A stretch of 64,000 nucleotides of DNA from Sulfuricella sp035530375 (GTDB taxonomy: Bacteria; Pseudomonadota; Gammaproteobacteria; Burkholderiales; Sulfuricellaceae), in assembly GCA_035530375.1 (NCBI GenBank), contig DATKUY010000049.1, positions 1-64,000 on the forward strand, given 5' to 3'. The notes beneath the pieces were generated by a model. The model had not been told where the DNA came from. It saw only the letters and a program-made list of their open reading frames with translations, and did not search any database. The position numbers and the translations under genes were made by a program. The first letter of the stretch is position 1; each line of letters starts with the position of its first letter. Positions 53,709 to 62,778 of this stretch are shown piece after piece.

Positions 53709-54536
53709 TCAGCCCGGCTTCTTGTCCTGCTGTCCGGCTTCGGCTGCATCCAGCTCGCGCTCCATTTCCTCGTCGCTGAGCGGTTTGTATTTTGCCTCTT
53801 CTGCCGCCTTCTTCACCATCATTGCGGCAACCAGGATGCCCAGCTCATAGAGTAGCCAGAGCGGCACCGCCAGCATGATCTGCGAAACCATGTCGGGCGG
53901 CGTGAAAATGGCGCCGATCACGAATGCGCCAACGACCATGTAGGGCCGAATCTCGCGCAGCTTCTCGACGCTGATGAATCCCATCCTGACCAGCACCACC
54001 ACCGCCACCGGCACTTCGAAGGTAATGCCGAAAGCGACGAACAGGGTCAGCACGAAATCCAGGTACTTGTTGATGTCGGTCATCACCGCCACGCCATGGG
54101 GCGCAACCGAGGTGACGAAGCCGAACACGATCGGAAACACCAGGAAATAGGCGAAGGCCATACCGCACAGAAAGAGGATGGTGCTGGCCACGATCAGGGG
54201 CGCAACCAGGCGTTTTTCATGGGCATACATGCCGGGCGCGACGAAGGCCCATATCTGGTAGAGCACATAGGGCAGCGCAATGGTGAAAGCAGCCATCATC
54301 GCCACCTTCATCGGCACGAAAAACGGCGTGGTAACGTCGGTGGCGATCATCTGCCCGCCCTTGGGCAGCACCGCAAGCAGCGGGTGCGCCAGCACGGCAT
54401 ACAGATCGCCGGCGAAGGGAAACAGGCAGACGAACACCAGCCCCACCGCGATCAGCGCGCGGATGAGCCGGTTGCGCAATTCGATCAGGTGGGCGACGAA
54501 CGATTCGGCAATTTCGGAAGTTTCTGGGTCTATCAC
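53709..54536 (-). CDS. tatC: Sec-independent translocase TatC
   Basis: 275 residues, six membrane helices. SFVAHLIELRNRLIRALIAV (first helix with Glu) and the FVAPGMYAHEKRLVAPL loop are diagnostic. Recognises twin-arginine signals with TatB. The Glu/Lys-rich cytoplasmic tail is long. Overlaps tatB in ATGA. Confidence 0.97.
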   Translation of the reverse strand: MIDPETSEIAESFVAHLIELRNRLIRALIAVGLVFVCLFPFAGDLYAVLAHPLLAVLPKGGQMIATDVTTPFFVPMKVAMMAAFTIALPYVLYQIWAFVAPGMYAHEKRLVAPLIVASTILFLCGMAFAYFLVFPIVFGFVTSVAPHGVAVMTDINKYLDFVLTLFVAFGITFEVPVAVVVLVRMGFISVEKLREIRPYMVVGAFVIGAIFTPPDMVSQIMLAVPLWLLYELGILVAAMMVKKAAEEAKYKPLSDEEMERELDAAEAGQQDKKPG

Positions 54537-55012
54537 TTGGATGGGGTTCCGGCCTGGTCTGGACGCGCAGCATCCAGGCCCAGTTCAAGCTGTGGCGATG
54601 GCATGGCGGACGACTGCGGCGCAGACGATTCCACAGCCGGCGGTGAATCGACATCCCTTGGCGGAGCAGACGATTCCACATGGGCTTCAGCGTCCCCTTG
54701 TGGCGCAGCAGCAGGGGCGGCAACGGTAGCCGCATCCGCCACGGCCTTGAATTCCTGCCCGGCGCGCTGCGTTTCCTCGATGATCAAATGTTCTGCGGTC
54801 GAGGCCTTGGCACGCAGGTCCGCCTCGATACTGCGCAGCTCTTCCAGCCTGAGCTGGTTATTGATGTCGGCCTTGACCTCGGCAACATAGCGCTGCGCCC
54901 GCCCGAACAGCAAGCCCACGGTACGGGCGACTTTCGGCAGGCGCTCCGGGCCGATGACGACCAGGGCGACTACGCCGACCAGCACCAACTCGGAAAAGGC
55001 GAAATCAAACAT
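54533..55012 (-). CDS. tatB: Sec-independent translocase TatB
   Basis: 159 residues. MFDFAFSELVLVGVVALVVIG followed by PERLPKVARTVG is the TatB signature; amphipathic helix then a Pro/Ala-rich tail. Confidence 0.95.
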   Translation of the reverse strand: MFDFAFSELVLVGVVALVVIGPERLPKVARTVGLLFGRAQRYVAEVKADINNQLRLEELRSIEADLRAKASTAEHLIIEETQRAGQEFKAVADAATVAAPAAAPQGDAEAHVESSAPPRDVDSPPAVESSAPQSSAMPSPQLELGLDAARPDQAGTPSK

Positions 55013-55016
55013 GGCG

Positions 55017-55238
55017 TTACGATACGGTCTTGTTCTTGACTTCGCCTTCGATGGTCTGCCCTTCCTTCTGCGTCGCCTCTTCGATCTTCGGCGTCTTTTC
55101 CTCTTCCTTGACGGCTTCCTTGAAGCTCTTCACCGCGCCGCCCAGGTCGCTGCCGATATTGCGCAGCTTCTTGGTGCCGAAAACCACCAGCACGATCACC
55201 AGGACTATCAGCCAATGCCAGATGCTAAATGAACCCAT
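55017..55238 (-). CDS. tatA: Sec-independent translocase TatA
   Basis: 73 residues: WHWLIVLVIVLVVFGTKKLRNIGSDLGGAV gives the membrane helix, FGTKKL hinge and amphipathic helix. Forms the pore with TatBC. Confidence 0.96.
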   Translation of the reverse strand: MGSFSIWHWLIVLVIVLVVFGTKKLRNIGSDLGGAVKSFKEAVKEEEKTPKIEEATQKEGQTIEGEVKNKTVS

Positions 55239-55258
55239 TTTTTGTCTCCTCTGAATAA

Positions 55259-55594
55259 TTATAAGTGCGACAGCTTGCCACCGCCAATGACATGAACGTG
55301 CAAGTGCATCACCACTTGTCCGCCGCCCTTGCCGGTGTTGATTACGGTCTTGAAACCATCGTTCAGGCCTTGCTCTTTCGCCAGTACCGGCGCCAACAGA
55401 AGAATGCGGCCAAGCAATAATTCGTGCCGGGCATGGCAGTCTTCAAGGGATGCGATGTGCTCTTTCGGCACGATCATGAAATGCACCGGCGCGGCCGGGT
55501 TGATGTCGTGGAAGGCAAGCAGCTCGTCGTCTTCGTACACCGTGCGGCCGGGGATTTCGCCCGCCACGATCCGGCAGAACAGGCAATCGCTCAT
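55259..55594 (-). CDS. hinT: HIT-family purine nucleoside phosphoramidase
   Basis: 111 residues. DCLFCRIVAGEIPGRTVYED and the HIT triad HLHVHVIGGG are present. Hydrolyses adenosine phosphoramidates. Its ATG overlaps the hisE stop by 4 bases. Confidence 0.94.
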   Translation of the reverse strand: MSDCLFCRIVAGEIPGRTVYEDDELLAFHDINPAAPVHFMIVPKEHIASLEDCHARHELLLGRILLLAPVLAKEQGLNDGFKTVINTGKGGGQVVMHLHVHVIGGGKLSHL

Positions 55595-55911
55595 TGGTCG
55601 CCTCTCGATGCTTTCTCCGCCAGGCCGGACAGGCCCTCACGCCGCACCAGTTCGTCGAGCACTTCTTCCGGGCGCACGCCTTGGCTGGCCAGCATCACCA
55701 TGCAATGAAACCACAGGTCTGCGGTTTCGTAAACGATTTGCTGCCGGTCGCCATTCTTGGCTGCCACCACCATTTCCGTGGCTTCCTCGCCGATCTTTTT
55801 CAGGATCGTATCCAACCCCCTGGCGTACAGCCTGGCCACATAGGAACTGGCCGGGTCAGCCTGTTTACGGGCCTCCAGCATGTCCGCCAGGCGACTGAGG
55901 GTATCGCTCAT
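55591..55911 (-). CDS. hisE: Phosphoribosyl-ATP pyrophosphatase
   Basis: 106 residues from MSDTLSRLADMLEARKQADP. KKIGEEATEMVVAAKNGD and YETADLWFHCMVMLA are the MazG-like metal site. Second step of histidine synthesis. ATG 55911 overlaps the hisI stop. Confidence 0.95.
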   Translation of the reverse strand: MSDTLSRLADMLEARKQADPASSYVARLYARGLDTILKKIGEEATEMVVAAKNGDRQQIVYETADLWFHCMVMLASQGVRPEEVLDELVRREGLSGLAEKASRGDQ

Positions 55912-56306
55912 TTTTTGTATATCTCCGCCGGGTCTTTCAGGACGGGTTCCACCGTCACCCACTTGCCTTTATTATCCAGTTGCTGGAAGAAACAGTGGTT
56001 GCGGCCGGTGTGGCAGGCGATGCCACCGACTTGTTCGACCTTGAGCAGCACCACATCCTCGTCGCAGTCGAGCCGGATTTCCTTCACCTTCTGCACATGG
56101 CCGGATTCCTCGCCCTTGTGCCACAGCTTCTTGCGCGAGCGCGACCAGTACACCGCCTCGCCTTTTTCCACAGTAAGCCTGAGCGCATCCCGGTTCATCC
56201 AGGCCAGCATCAGCACCACCCCGCTCGCCGCATCCTGAGCGATGGCCGGCACCAGGCCATCGTCCGACCACTTCACTTTGTTCAGCCAAATGTCTTTTGC
56301 GCTCAT
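55908..56306 (-). CDS. hisI: Phosphoribosyl-AMP cyclohydrolase
   Basis: 132 residues. AWMNRDALRLTVEKGEAVYWSRSR and zinc ligands in RLDCDED and ACHTGRNHCFF. Third step of histidine synthesis; separate from hisE as in many Betaproteobacteria. Overlaps hisF by 4 bases. Confidence 0.96.
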   Translation of the reverse strand: MSAKDIWLNKVKWSDDGLVPAIAQDAASGVVLMLAWMNRDALRLTVEKGEAVYWSRSRKKLWHKGEESGHVQKVKEIRLDCDEDVVLLKVEQVGGIACHTGRNHCFFQQLDNKGKWVTVEPVLKDPAEIYKK

Positions 56307-57076
56307 AATCTCATCTCGATCCCATGCTGCGCCATATAGCGCTTTGCCTGCTCCACGGAATATTCGCCGTAGTGAAAAATGCTCGCCGCCAGCACCGCGT
56401 CGGCATGTCCCTTGAGGACGCCGTCAACCAGGTGGTCGAGATTACCCACGCCGCCGCTGGCGATCACCGGAACGCCGACCGCATCGGCCACTGCGCGGGT
56501 AAGTTCGAGGTTGAAACCGATCTTGGTGCCATCGCGATCCATGCTGGTGAGCAGGATCTCGCCCGCCCCCATGCTTTCCATTTTTTTCGCCCATTCCACT
56601 GCGTCCAGTCCGGTGTCCTTGCGCCCGCCGTGAGTGAACACATGCCAGCGCAACGGTTCGCCCGCAGCCGACACCTGCTTGGCATCGATTGCCACCACGA
56701 TGCACTGCGAGCCGAAGCGGGCCGACGCATCCGCCACCAGTTGCGGATCGAGTACCGCAGCGGTGTTGATGCCGACCTTGTCGGCGCCGGCATTGAGCAG
56801 TCGGCGCACATCGTCGACGGCACGCACGCCGCCGCCCACGGTGAGGGGGATGAATACCTGCGCCGCCACTTCCTCGATGATGTGCAGAATCAGGCCGCGA
56901 TTGTCGCTGCTCGCGGTGATATCGAGAAACGTCAGTTCGTCCGCGCCCTGCTCGTCATAGCGGCGCGCGATCTCGACCGGGTCGCCGGCATCGCGCAGCG
57001 CCACGAAGTTCACACCCTTGACGACGCGGCCATCGGTCACGTCGAGACAGGGAATAATGCGTTTTGCAAGACCCAT
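56303..57076 (-). CDS. hisF: Imidazole glycerol phosphate synthase subunit HisF
   Basis: 257 residues. IIPCLDVTDGRVVKGVNF and VVAIDAKQV give the two catalytic Asp; ASGGVGNLDHL near the C-terminus. TIM barrel that closes the imidazole with HisH-derived ammonia. Confidence 0.97.
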   Translation of the reverse strand: MGLAKRIIPCLDVTDGRVVKGVNFVALRDAGDPVEIARRYDEQGADELTFLDITASSDNRGLILHIIEEVAAQVFIPLTVGGGVRAVDDVRRLLNAGADKVGINTAAVLDPQLVADASARFGSQCIVVAIDAKQVSAAGEPLRWHVFTHGGRKDTGLDAVEWAKKMESMGAGEILLTSMDRDGTKIGFNLELTRAVADAVGVPVIASGGVGNLDHLVDGVLKGHADAVLAASIFHYGEYSVEQAKRYMAQHGIEMRL

Positions 57077-57084
57077 TCTTTATT

Positions 57085-57180
57085 ACCGCGCTGGCGCAAA
57101 GGCGCAAAGGAATCGAAAAATTGCCATCAACATTAGCACGCCATGCCTCTACTTGTTGACATCTTTGCGCCTCTGCGGTT
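57085..57180. repeat. Periodic inverted repeat, GCGCAAAGGCGCAAAGG family, copy B
   Basis: Arms near 57085-57112 and 57163-57180 pair imperfectly; same class as 37771-37856. The right arm ends at the first base of the hisA stop codon. Confidence 0.75.
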
Positions 57181-57926
57181 CAAGCTTTTTCACCCAGTTC
57201 GTCCGCCAGTTTCTGCGCCTCGGCGAAATTGAGCGTGCCTTCGTAGATCGCCCGGCCCGTGATGGCGCCCATGATGCCTTCAGACTCGACCGCGCACAGT
57301 TTTTTTACGTCATCCAGATTGGTGATGCCGCCGCTGGCGATGACCGGAATAGTGAGCGCCTGTGCCAGATTGACGGTAGCCTCGATATTCACGCCGGAAA
57401 GCATGCCGTCGCGGCCGATATCGGTATAGACAATCGCTTCCACACCGTAACCTTCGAATTTCCTGGCAAGATCCACCACGTCGTGGCCGGTTACCTTGGA
57501 CCAGCCGTCCACCGCCACTTTGCTGTCCTTGGCGTCGAGGCCGACGATGATCTGGCCGGGGAAGGCATAGCACGCCTCATGCAGGAAGCCGGGATTCTTC
57601 ACCGCCGCAGTGCCGATGATGACGTAGCTGATGCCGCTGTCCAGATAAAGCTCGATGGTTTCCAGATCGCGGATGCCGCCGCCCAGTTGCACCGGGATGT
57701 CGGTGCCGACTGCGTCGACGATGGCGCGGATGGCGCTGCCGTTGACCGGCTTGCCGGCAAAGGCACCGTTCAGGTCGACCAGGTGGAGCCTTCGCGCACC
57801 GGCATCGAGCCAGTGCCTGGCCATTGCGCCGGGGTCTTCGGAAAATACCGTGGCATCCTCCATCAAACCCTGTTTCAAACGCACACAGTGCCCGTCTTTC
57901 AAATCAATCGCAGGAATAATCAGCAT
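57180..57926 (-). CDS. hisA: ProFAR isomerase
   Basis: 248 residues. IIPAIDLKDGHCVRLKQG and the second Asp in VYTDIGRDGMLSG. Fourth step of histidine synthesis. Confidence 0.97.
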   Translation of the reverse strand: MLIIPAIDLKDGHCVRLKQGLMEDATVFSEDPGAMARHWLDAGARRLHLVDLNGAFAGKPVNGSAIRAIVDAVGTDIPVQLGGGIRDLETIELYLDSGISYVIIGTAAVKNPGFLHEACYAFPGQIIVGLDAKDSKVAVDGWSKVTGHDVVDLARKFEGYGVEAIVYTDIGRDGMLSGVNIEATVNLAQALTIPVIASGGITNLDDVKKLCAVESEGIMGAITGRAIYEGTLNFAEAQKLADELGEKA

Positions 57927-57961
57927 GATGGTCGCAGCAATATAATTACTAAAAATTCAGA

Positions 57962-58618
57962 TCAGTTTCGGCCTGTGGCCGTTCCGTCCCAAGCCACAAA
58001 ATTTGCCAGTAGCCTGAGTCCCGCAGCCTGGCTTTTCTCCGGATGGAATTGTACGGCGAAGATGTTGTTGGCCGCCACTACGCTGGTGAATGAAAATGGG
58101 TAGAGAGTAAACGCGGCGACCATGGCCGGGTTGCCCACCTCGACATAATAGCTGTGCACGAAATAAAAGCGGGACGCATCCGGGATGCCCGCCCACATCG
58201 GATGCGGCCCGGCCTGATGTACTTCGTTCCACCCCATATGCGGCACTTTGAGCTTGTTGCCGGCAGAGTCAAACATCGCCTCACGCGGAAAACGCAAAAC
58301 CTTGCCGGGCAACACGCCCAGACAAGCCGTATCGCCTTCCTCGCTGTGCTCGAAAAGTACCTGCAAGCCCATGCAGATGCCCAAAAAGGGTTTGGTGCTC
58401 GCGGCCTGTCTGATCACTTCCTTGAGACCGCGCGCCTGAATTTCGCGCATACAGTCGGGCGCAGCCCCCTGCCCCGGGAAAACCACATGCCCGGCGGAAA
58501 GAATCACATCCGGGTCGGCAGTCACCACTACCTGGGAAGCGGGCGCAACATGTTCCAGCGCCTTCGCCACCGAGCGCAAATTGCCCATGCCATAATCAAT
58601 GACCGCGATACTGCCCAT
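57962..58618 (-). CDS. hisH: Imidazole glycerol phosphate synthase, glutamine amidotransferase subunit HisH
   Basis: 218 residues. Catalytic Cys in PFLGICMGLQVLFEHSEE and His/Glu in VQFHPEKSQ. Gives ammonia to HisF. Confidence 0.97.
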   Translation of the reverse strand: MGSIAVIDYGMGNLRSVAKALEHVAPASQVVVTADPDVILSAGHVVFPGQGAAPDCMREIQARGLKEVIRQAASTKPFLGICMGLQVLFEHSEEGDTACLGVLPGKVLRFPREAMFDSAGNKLKVPHMGWNEVHQAGPHPMWAGIPDASRFYFVHSYYVEVGNPAMVAAFTLYPFSFTSVVAANNIFAVQFHPEKSQAAGLRLLANFVAWDGTATGRN

Positions 58619-58623
58619 GATTT

Positions 58624-59211
58624 CTATAGACTACCCTTGGTGGAAGGCAGCACGTCGCCCAGGCGCTGGTCGGCTTCCACCGCCATGCGCAGGGCACGGC
58701 CGAAAGCCTTGAAGATGGTTTCCACCTGATGATGCGAATTCTTGCCGCGCAGGTTGTCGATGTGCAAGGTCACCCCGGCATGATTGACGAAGCCCTGGAA
58801 AAACTCCGGCACCAGATCCACATCGAACTCGCCGATCGTGCCGCGCGAGAAATCCACCTCGAACACCAGGCCGGGACGCCCCGAAAGGTCGATCACCACG
58901 CGCGACAGCGCTTCATCCAGCGGCACGTAGGCATGGCCGTAACGGCGGATGCCTTTCTTGTCGCCGGCCGCCTTGGCGAAAGCCTGGCCCAGGGTGATGC
59001 CGACATCCTCCACGGTGTGATGGGCGTCGATGTGCAGGTCGCCCCTGGCGGCCACTTCCAGATCGATCAAGCCGTGCCGTGCGATCTGGTCCAGCATGTG
59101 ATCGAGGAAGGGCACGCCGCTGGCCAGGCTGGCCACGCCGCTGCCATCCAGGTTCAGCTTGACGCTGACCTGGGTTTCCAGGGTATTCCGGTCAACTTGG
59201 GCGGTACGCAT
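58624..59211 (-). CDS. hisB: Imidazoleglycerol-phosphate dehydratase
   Basis: 195 residues, single-function form without the HisB-N phosphatase. Metal-binding DAHHTVEDVGITLG and NSHHQVETIFKAF are intact. Histidinol-phosphatase must be elsewhere. Confidence 0.97.
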   Translation of the reverse strand: MRTAQVDRNTLETQVSVKLNLDGSGVASLASGVPFLDHMLDQIARHGLIDLEVAARGDLHIDAHHTVEDVGITLGQAFAKAAGDKKGIRRYGHAYVPLDEALSRVVIDLSGRPGLVFEVDFSRGTIGEFDVDLVPEFFQGFVNHAGVTLHIDNLRGKNSHHQVETIFKAFGRALRMAVEADQRLGDVLPSTKGSL

Positions 59212-59305
59212 TTTGATTACGCATTGGATAATGTGGAAGAAATTCCGTTCATTCTAACCCAGCACGGCAAGGGGTCAAAGCGGGGCGTGACGGGATACGA
59301 CCATT

Positions 59306-60379
59306 TCAGGCCAGAATTTCCCGCAAAGCCCCGACCAGCGCCTCGCACTGCTCATCCGTTCCTACCGTGATCCGCAGGAATTGCGCGATACGGGGCGGAT
59401 TTTTGAAGTGCCTCACCAGAATGCTGCGCTCGCGCAATCCGGCGGCCAATTCGACGCCGTCACGCCGGGCGTGGCGGGCAAAGACGAAATTGGCGGCGGA
59501 AGGCAGCACCTCGAAACCCATAGCCTCGAGATCGGCCACCAGCCGCGTGCGCGTGGCGACGACCTTGCGGCAGGTTTCCTCGAAATAGGCGCGATCCGCC
59601 ATCGCGGCGGCAGCCCCGGCGATGGCGAAGCGGTCGAGCGGATAGGAATTGAAGCTGTCCTTGACGCGGGAAAGCGCCTCGATCAATGCCACATGGCCGA
59701 TTGCATATCCGACGCGCAGGCCGGCCAGCGAGCGCGATTTCGACAGCGTGTGGATGACCAGCAGGTTGGGGTAGCGGTTCACCAGGCCAACGACAGACTC
59801 GGCGCCGAAATCCACGTAGGCTTCGTCGATCACCACCACCGACCCGGTATTGGCTTGCAGCAGGCGCTCGATCTCGGACAGCGGCAGCGGACAGCCGGTC
59901 GGCGCATTCGGGTTGGGGAAAATGATGCCGCCGTTGGGCCGGAAATAATCGTCAACGCGAATCCCGAATGACGCGGTCAGCGGCACCGGTTCGTAGTCGA
60001 TGCCGTACAGTCCGCAATACACCGGGTAGAAGCTGTAAGTGACGTCCGGGAACAAGACCGGCCTGTCGTGCTTGAGCAGCGCCAGAAAGGTGTGCCCCAG
60101 CACCTCGTCCGAGCCGTTGCCGACGAATACCTGGGCGGGGGTGACGCCATGAAAGGCGGCAATCGATTCCTTGAAGAGGTCGCTGTTGGGATCGGGGTAA
60201 AGCCGCAGCGCATCGCCCACTTCGGCGCGCAACGCCTCCAGCACCTTGGGGCTCGGGCCGTAGGGATTCTCGTTGGTGTTGAGCTTGACCAGATTCGGCA
60301 GCTTCGGCTGCTCGCCCGGCACATAGGGCGTCAGGCCGTTGACGACAGCGCTCCAGTAAGGATTGGCGGACGAGCCCAT
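59306..60379 (-). CDS. hisC: Histidinol-phosphate aminotransferase
   Basis: 357 residues. LNTNENPYGPSP, the PLP lysine in HTLSKSRSLAGLRVGYAIG and the C-terminal LRITVGTDEQ pattern. Class II aminotransferase for step 7. Four bases after hisD. Confidence 0.96.
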   Translation of the reverse strand: MGSSANPYWSAVVNGLTPYVPGEQPKLPNLVKLNTNENPYGPSPKVLEALRAEVGDALRLYPDPNSDLFKESIAAFHGVTPAQVFVGNGSDEVLGHTFLALLKHDRPVLFPDVTYSFYPVYCGLYGIDYEPVPLTASFGIRVDDYFRPNGGIIFPNPNAPTGCPLPLSEIERLLQANTGSVVVIDEAYVDFGAESVVGLVNRYPNLLVIHTLSKSRSLAGLRVGYAIGHVALIEALSRVKDSFNSYPLDRFAIAGAAAAMADRAYFEETCRKVVATRTRLVADLEAMGFEVLPSAANFVFARHARRDGVELAAGLRERSILVRHFKNPPRIAQFLRITVGTDEQCEALVGALREILA

Positions 60380-60382
60380 CGT

Positions 60383-61681
60383 TCAGCGCGTGCGATATTC
60401 GGCGGAACGGGCGTGCGCCTGCAAGCCTTCGCCTTCGGCCAGCACCATCGAAATCTTGCCGAGCACCTGCGCGCCCGCCTTGGACACCATGATCAGGCTG
60501 CTGCGCTTCTGGAAATCGTAAACGCCCAGCGGCGACGAGAAGCGCGCGGTGCGCGAAGTCGGCAGCACGTGATTGGGACCGGCGCAGTAGTCGCCCAGCG
60601 CCTCGCAGGTCTGCCGCCCCATGAAAATGGCGCCGGCGTGCCTGATCTTTTTCGTCAACGCGACCGGGTCTTCGATCGACAACTCGAGGTGTTCGGGCGA
60701 AATGTAATTGGCGATATCCGCCGCCTCGTCCAGGTCTTTGACCTGAATCAGCGCGCCGCGCGCTTCCAGTGCGGTGCGGATGATCTCCTGGCGCGGCATC
60801 TGCGGCAGCAGTTTCTCGATGCTGGCCTGCACCGCATCGATGAAGGCCGCATCCGGGCTGAGCAGGATGGACTGCGCCAGTTCGTCGTGCTCGGCCTGGG
60901 AAAACAGGTCCATCGCGATCCAGTCCGGGTCGGTCTGGCCGTCGCAGATAATCAGGATCTCGGACGGCCCGGCCACCATGTCGATGCCGACCACGCCGAA
61001 GACGCGGCGCTTGGCAGCGGCGACATAAGCATTGCCGGGGCCGACGATCTTGTCCACCTGCGGCACGGTCTGCGTGCCATAGGCCAGCGCGCCGACTGCC
61101 TGCGCGCCGCCGATGGTGAACACCCGGTCGACGCCGCACACCGCAGCGGCGGCCAGCACCAGTTCGTTGACCACGCCGCCCGGCGTCGGCACCACCATGA
61201 TCAATTCCTTCACTCCGGCCACCTTGGCGGGAATCGCGTTCATCAGCACCGAGGAAGGGTATGCCGCCTTGCCGCCGGGCACGTACAGGCCGACCCGGTC
61301 GAGCGCCGTGACCTGCTGGCCGAGTAGGGTGCCGTCGGTTTCGGTGTGGCTCCATGACTGCATCAATTGTTTTTCGTGATACACCCGCACCCGCTCGGCG
61401 GCTTTTTTCAGCGCGTCGCGCTGTTCGGCGGGCAGATCGTCGAGCGCCTGCTGCAGGCGGGCCTTCGGCAGTTCGAGTTCGGTAGCGGAAGCCACGCTCA
61501 GCTTGTCGAAACGCTGCGTATATTCGAGCACGGCGGCGTCGCCCCGCGCCTTGACGTCGCGCAAAATGTCCGCCACCACGGTGTCGATGGCTTCGTCCTG
61601 CGCCCCCTCGAAGGCCAGCAGGTCGGTCAGCCGCGCCTGAAAATCGGGCTGGGAAGTGGCATAGCGTTTGATGTTTAACAT
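60383..61681 (-). CDS. hisD: Histidinol dehydrogenase
   Basis: 432 residues from MLNIKRYATSQPDF. GLYVPGGKAAYPSSVLMNAIPA, KIVGPGNAYVAAAKR, AGPSEI and GPNHVLPT are diagnostic. NAD-linked zinc enzyme of the last two steps. First his gene here; hisG, often just upstream, is not found, and a TA cluster begins there instead. Confidence 0.97.
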   Translation of the reverse strand: MLNIKRYATSQPDFQARLTDLLAFEGAQDEAIDTVVADILRDVKARGDAAVLEYTQRFDKLSVASATELELPKARLQQALDDLPAEQRDALKKAAERVRVYHEKQLMQSWSHTETDGTLLGQQVTALDRVGLYVPGGKAAYPSSVLMNAIPAKVAGVKELIMVVPTPGGVVNELVLAAAAVCGVDRVFTIGGAQAVGALAYGTQTVPQVDKIVGPGNAYVAAAKRRVFGVVGIDMVAGPSEILIICDGQTDPDWIAMDLFSQAEHDELAQSILLSPDAAFIDAVQASIEKLLPQMPRQEIIRTALEARGALIQVKDLDEAADIANYISPEHLELSIEDPVALTKKIRHAGAIFMGRQTCEALGDYCAGPNHVLPTSRTARFSSPLGVYDFQKRSSLIMVSKAGAQVLGKISMVLAEGEGLQAHARSAEYRTR

Positions 61682-61782
61682 GATGGCGTGCAAATTAAGT
61701 TTGCGGGATAGCGCGATTTTACAGGAAAAAGTGGCGCCGCGCGCGTGCCTGCCGACGCCATGGCTTCGCAAGGTCGTTACGC

Positions 61783-61811
61783 TTGACGTACAACATAAAA
61801 CAAAATATATT
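61783..61811 (+). promoter_or_regulatory. Promoter of the higBA module
   Basis: TTGACG, 17-base spacer, TATATT. The -10 ends 5 bases before the higB ATG, so the transcript would begin at or next to the start codon. Confidence 0.65.
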
Positions 61812-61816
61812 GAATC

Positions 61817-62095
61817 ATGATTAAAACTTTTCGCTGCCAGGATACGGAAGCGCTTTACCAAGGCAAACGCGTCAGGAAATTTGAATCCTGTGCCGCTCAA
61901 GCCGAAAGAAGGCTGGAAATCCTGGACAACGCAAAAACCATCCACGACCTGACGAACTTGCCCAGCAACCGTTTTGAGGCTTTAAGCGGCAACCGATCCG
62001 GCCAGTTCAGCATCCGCGTCAACCAGCAATGGCGCGTCTGCTTCGAGTGGAAAGAGGCGGATGCCTACAACGTGGAAATCGTGGATTACCACTAA
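61817..62095 (+). CDS. higB: HigB-family toxin (RelE-like mRNA interferase)
   Basis: 92 residues. IKTFRCQDTEALYQGKRVRKF and GQFSIRVNQQWRVCFEW, VEIVDYH are typical HigB. Toxin precedes antitoxin, as in higBA. Apparently leaderless. Confidence 0.92.
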   Translation: MIKTFRCQDTEALYQGKRVRKFESCAAQAERRLEILDNAKTIHDLTNLPSNRFEALSGNRSGQFSIRVNQQWRVCFEWKEADAYNVEIVDYH

Positions 62096-62106
62096 GGAGA
62101 ACGAAC

Positions 62107-62406
62107 ATGAACGGAATGCGCGCCATCCACCCCGGCGAAATCCTCAAGGACGAGCTGGACGAACTGAAACTCTCGGCAAACGCCCTTGCCAAGGCGCTGG
62201 ACGTGCCCACCAACCGGATCACGGCCATCCTCAACGAGCAACGCGGCATCACTGCGGACACCGCCCTGCGCCTCGCCCAATTTTTCGGCACCGGCCCCGA
62301 CTTCTGGATGAGTTTGCAAAGCAGCTACGACGTCAAAAAAGCGCGCGAAGCCGTGGGTCAGGAAATCGAGAAAAAGGTTAAGCCGCGCGAACAGCTTGCC
62401 ACCTAG
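62107..62406 (+). CDS. higA: HigA-family antitoxin
   Basis: 99 residues from MNGMRAIHPGEILKDELDEL. Xre-type HTH (ALAKALDVPTNRITAILNEQ; FFGTGPDFWMSLQSSYDV). AAGGAGAACG precedes ATG 62107. Binds HigB and represses the module. Confidence 0.94.
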   Translation: MNGMRAIHPGEILKDELDELKLSANALAKALDVPTNRITAILNEQRGITADTALRLAQFFGTGPDFWMSLQSSYDVKKAREAVGQEIEKKVKPREQLAT

Positions 62407-62485
62407 CTTAATGAGATGTCCAAATGAAACTTTCTCAGAAAAACGATTTGAAGTTGACCCTCATGGCACTACATGTTGGCTCACA

Positions 62486-62523
62486 TTGACCATCGAAAAA
62501 CCCGTGTATATACTGTATATACA
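62486..62523 (+). promoter_or_regulatory. vapBC promoter with operator across the -10
   Basis: TTGACC, 17-base spacer, TATACT (62509-62514). The perfect 19-bp palindrome TGTATATAC-T-GTATATACA (62505-62523) covers the -10, the expected site for VapB autorepression. Confidence 0.75.
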
Positions 62524-62538
62524 TCAATGGAGGCGATC

Positions 62539-62775
62539 ATGTTGACCCGAGTTTTCAAGAGCGGCAATTCCCTGGCGGTACGCATCCCCAAAGAGCTGAA
62601 CTTCGGCGAAGCCATGCAGGACGTCGAGATCGAACGCAGGGGCGATATTCTGGAAATTCGCCCGGTGCGCAAACGCTCCCTGGCCGGACTGATGGATAAA
62701 TTCGCCGCGTTCCCGCCCGATTTCATGGCTGAAGGGCGCGAGCCGCACGAAGAAACCGAACGTCAGGGCTGGTGA
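62539..62775 (+). CDS. vapB: AbrB/MazE-type antitoxin (VapB)
   Basis: 78 residues from MLTRVFKSGNSLAVRIPKEL, a SpoVT-AbrB swapped-hairpin domain; the C-terminal acidic tail (HEETERQGW) blocks the toxin. ATG 62539 is preferred over 62527 because GGAGG sits 7 bases before it. Confidence 0.88.
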   Translation: MLTRVFKSGNSLAVRIPKELNFGEAMQDVEIERRGDILEIRPVRKRSLAGLMDKFAAFPPDFMAEGREPHEETERQGW

Positions 62776-62778
62776 GCC

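Noticed and set aside
59952..61355. 467-residue minus-strand ORF across hisC/hisD
   Set aside because: Out of frame with two well-supported his genes; Arg/Gly-rich translation typical of a frame shadow.
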